Below the pieces are notes generated by a model. It did not search any database and was not told where the DNA came from. It was given only the letters and a program-made list of their open reading frames with translations. A DNA stretch of 64,000 nucleotides from Aeromonas encheleia (GTDB taxonomy: Bacteria; Pseudomonadota; Gammaproteobacteria; Enterobacterales; Aeromonadaceae): positions 4,287,501 through 4,351,500 of the forward strand of contig NZ_LR134376.1 of assembly GCF_900637545.1 (NCBI RefSeq), in the 5' to 3' direction. Position 1 is the first letter of the stretch, and every line of letters begins with the position of its first letter. The position numbers were made by a program, and so were the translations under genes. Shown piece by piece: positions 63,370-64,000 of this stretch.

Positions 63370-64000
63370 TCAGAAGTTGGTGACCTGGTAGCCCGAGCTG
63401 ACCATCTCCTGACTCTGCAGGATGAGGCCATAACTCAGCTTGTCGTAGACCTTGAATAGCATGACCCTGGCGACGGCCTCAGATGGCAGAGCTGACTTGC
63501 CCGCCGAGTAGAAGGCCTTGTTATACACTGAGGCATATTCGCGGTATGAGACCTTGCCATCCCTGTCCACCATCTCGGCGCCCGGGCGCTGGATCTCGAG
63601 CACATCGCCGGGGGCGACCCGATCCCGCAGCCCCTTGTTGATGAGCACCACATCAAACTTGCCGCCGCCGCGCGCCTTGCTCGGCAGTTCGACCACATAG
63701 CCGGGGGAGATGGTTGGCGCCGCCTTCGGCATGAATACGGCGGAGAGACTCTCCTGTGGCGGTAGCGGGATGATCTTGTCCCCCTGATACACCTCGCGCC
63801 TGTTGTGTGTCAGCGTGACTCTGGTGCTGTCGTTGGCCAGCCGCTCCTCCGCCCGCACCGTGCCGACGAAAACGGCCTCCTGACCGAGCTGCTCCCCGGT
63901 CTGCCTGTCCTTGTAGGTCACGCCCGGGTGATAAACCCCGTAGTCCTGGCCCGGGGTCAGCGAACCCCGCACATAGAGGGTATCCCCCTCCAGCATGCCG
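63370..64000 (-). CDS. LysM-type cell-wall protein, C-terminal part (cut by the window edge)
   Basis: The last 210 residues of a gene whose 5' end is outside the window. No LysM motif is visible in this part; the call rests on its position before dprA and similarity to the C-terminal domains of LysM proteins at that locus (YVVELPSKARGGGKFDVVLINKG; VAPGDVLEIQRPG). One base separates it from dprA, so they are co-transcribed. Confidence 0.6.
   Translation of the reverse strand, partial: GMLEGDTLYVRGSLTPGQDYGVYHPGVTYKDRQTGEQLGQEAVFVGTVRAEERLANDSTRVTLTHNRREVYQGDKIIPLPPQESLSAVFMPKAAPTISPGYVVELPSKARGGGKFDVVLINKGLRDRVAPGDVLEIQRPGAEMVDRDGKVSYREYASVYNKAFYSAGKSALPSEAVARVMLFKVYDKLSYGLILQSQEMVSSGYQVTNF

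Overview
The window is a stretch of gammaproteobacterial chromosome. Gene content, gene order and the high GC of the coding regions suggest Aeromonadales, most likely Aeromonas; this is inferred from synteny and protein resemblance, not from a search. Nearly everything is core housekeeping. I see no insertion sequence, prophage, CRISPR array, rRNA or tRNA.

Layout. 1-13430 (minus strand): S10, spc and alpha ribosomal-protein operons from rpsJ to rpoA, with a recognisable S10 leader, an S10/spc terminator-promoter junction, and an alpha-operon promoter with its S4-responsive leader. 13573-25153: a DMT transporter, envZ-ompR, greB, tex, a two-gene unit of unknown function, bioH/gntX/nfuA, and gpsA-secB-rhodanese. 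25502-29236: gpmM-envC and a Qnr-type pentapeptide-repeat protein. 29292-34988: a gluconate/Entner-Doudoroff regulon (gntR, gntK-edd-eda, gntT) tied together by GntR operators and a CRP-like site. 35148-45972: pssA, recG, an AsmA-family gene, yiiD, a methyltransferase-fold gene, dtd, yihY and typA. 46127-51083: the nitrogen module glnA, a DUF4124 gene, glnL and glnG, with NtrC sites and a sigma-54 promoter. 51225-56943: add, yihI-DUF2489-hemN, a CsrB/CsrC-family RNA, cytochrome c4 and engB. 56944-57962: an AT-rich 1 kb region without an intact gene that holds Spot 42 RNA and two further candidate small RNAs. 57963-64000: LysM-dprA-smg-yrdD-purE-tsaC-hemF-aroE, all on the minus strand.

Regulatory logic. 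Two global regulatory RNAs lie within 3 kb of each other: a CsrA-sequestering RNA (54942-55262) and Spot 42 (57396-57499). Their positions and orientations relative to yihI and engB match Escherichia coli, but polA, the usual neighbour of Spot 42, is absent and aroE sits there instead. The same window carries CRP/GntR-controlled gluconate uptake and NtrC-controlled nitrogen assimilation.

The least explained parts are the engB-aroE intergenic region (a possible sigma-E small RNA, a second terminator-bounded RNA unit, and a short reading frame broken by one TGA), two degenerate tandem duplications at gene junctions (recG/AsmA and purE/tsaC), and the two-gene unit between tex and bioH. No wholly new multi-gene system is evident.
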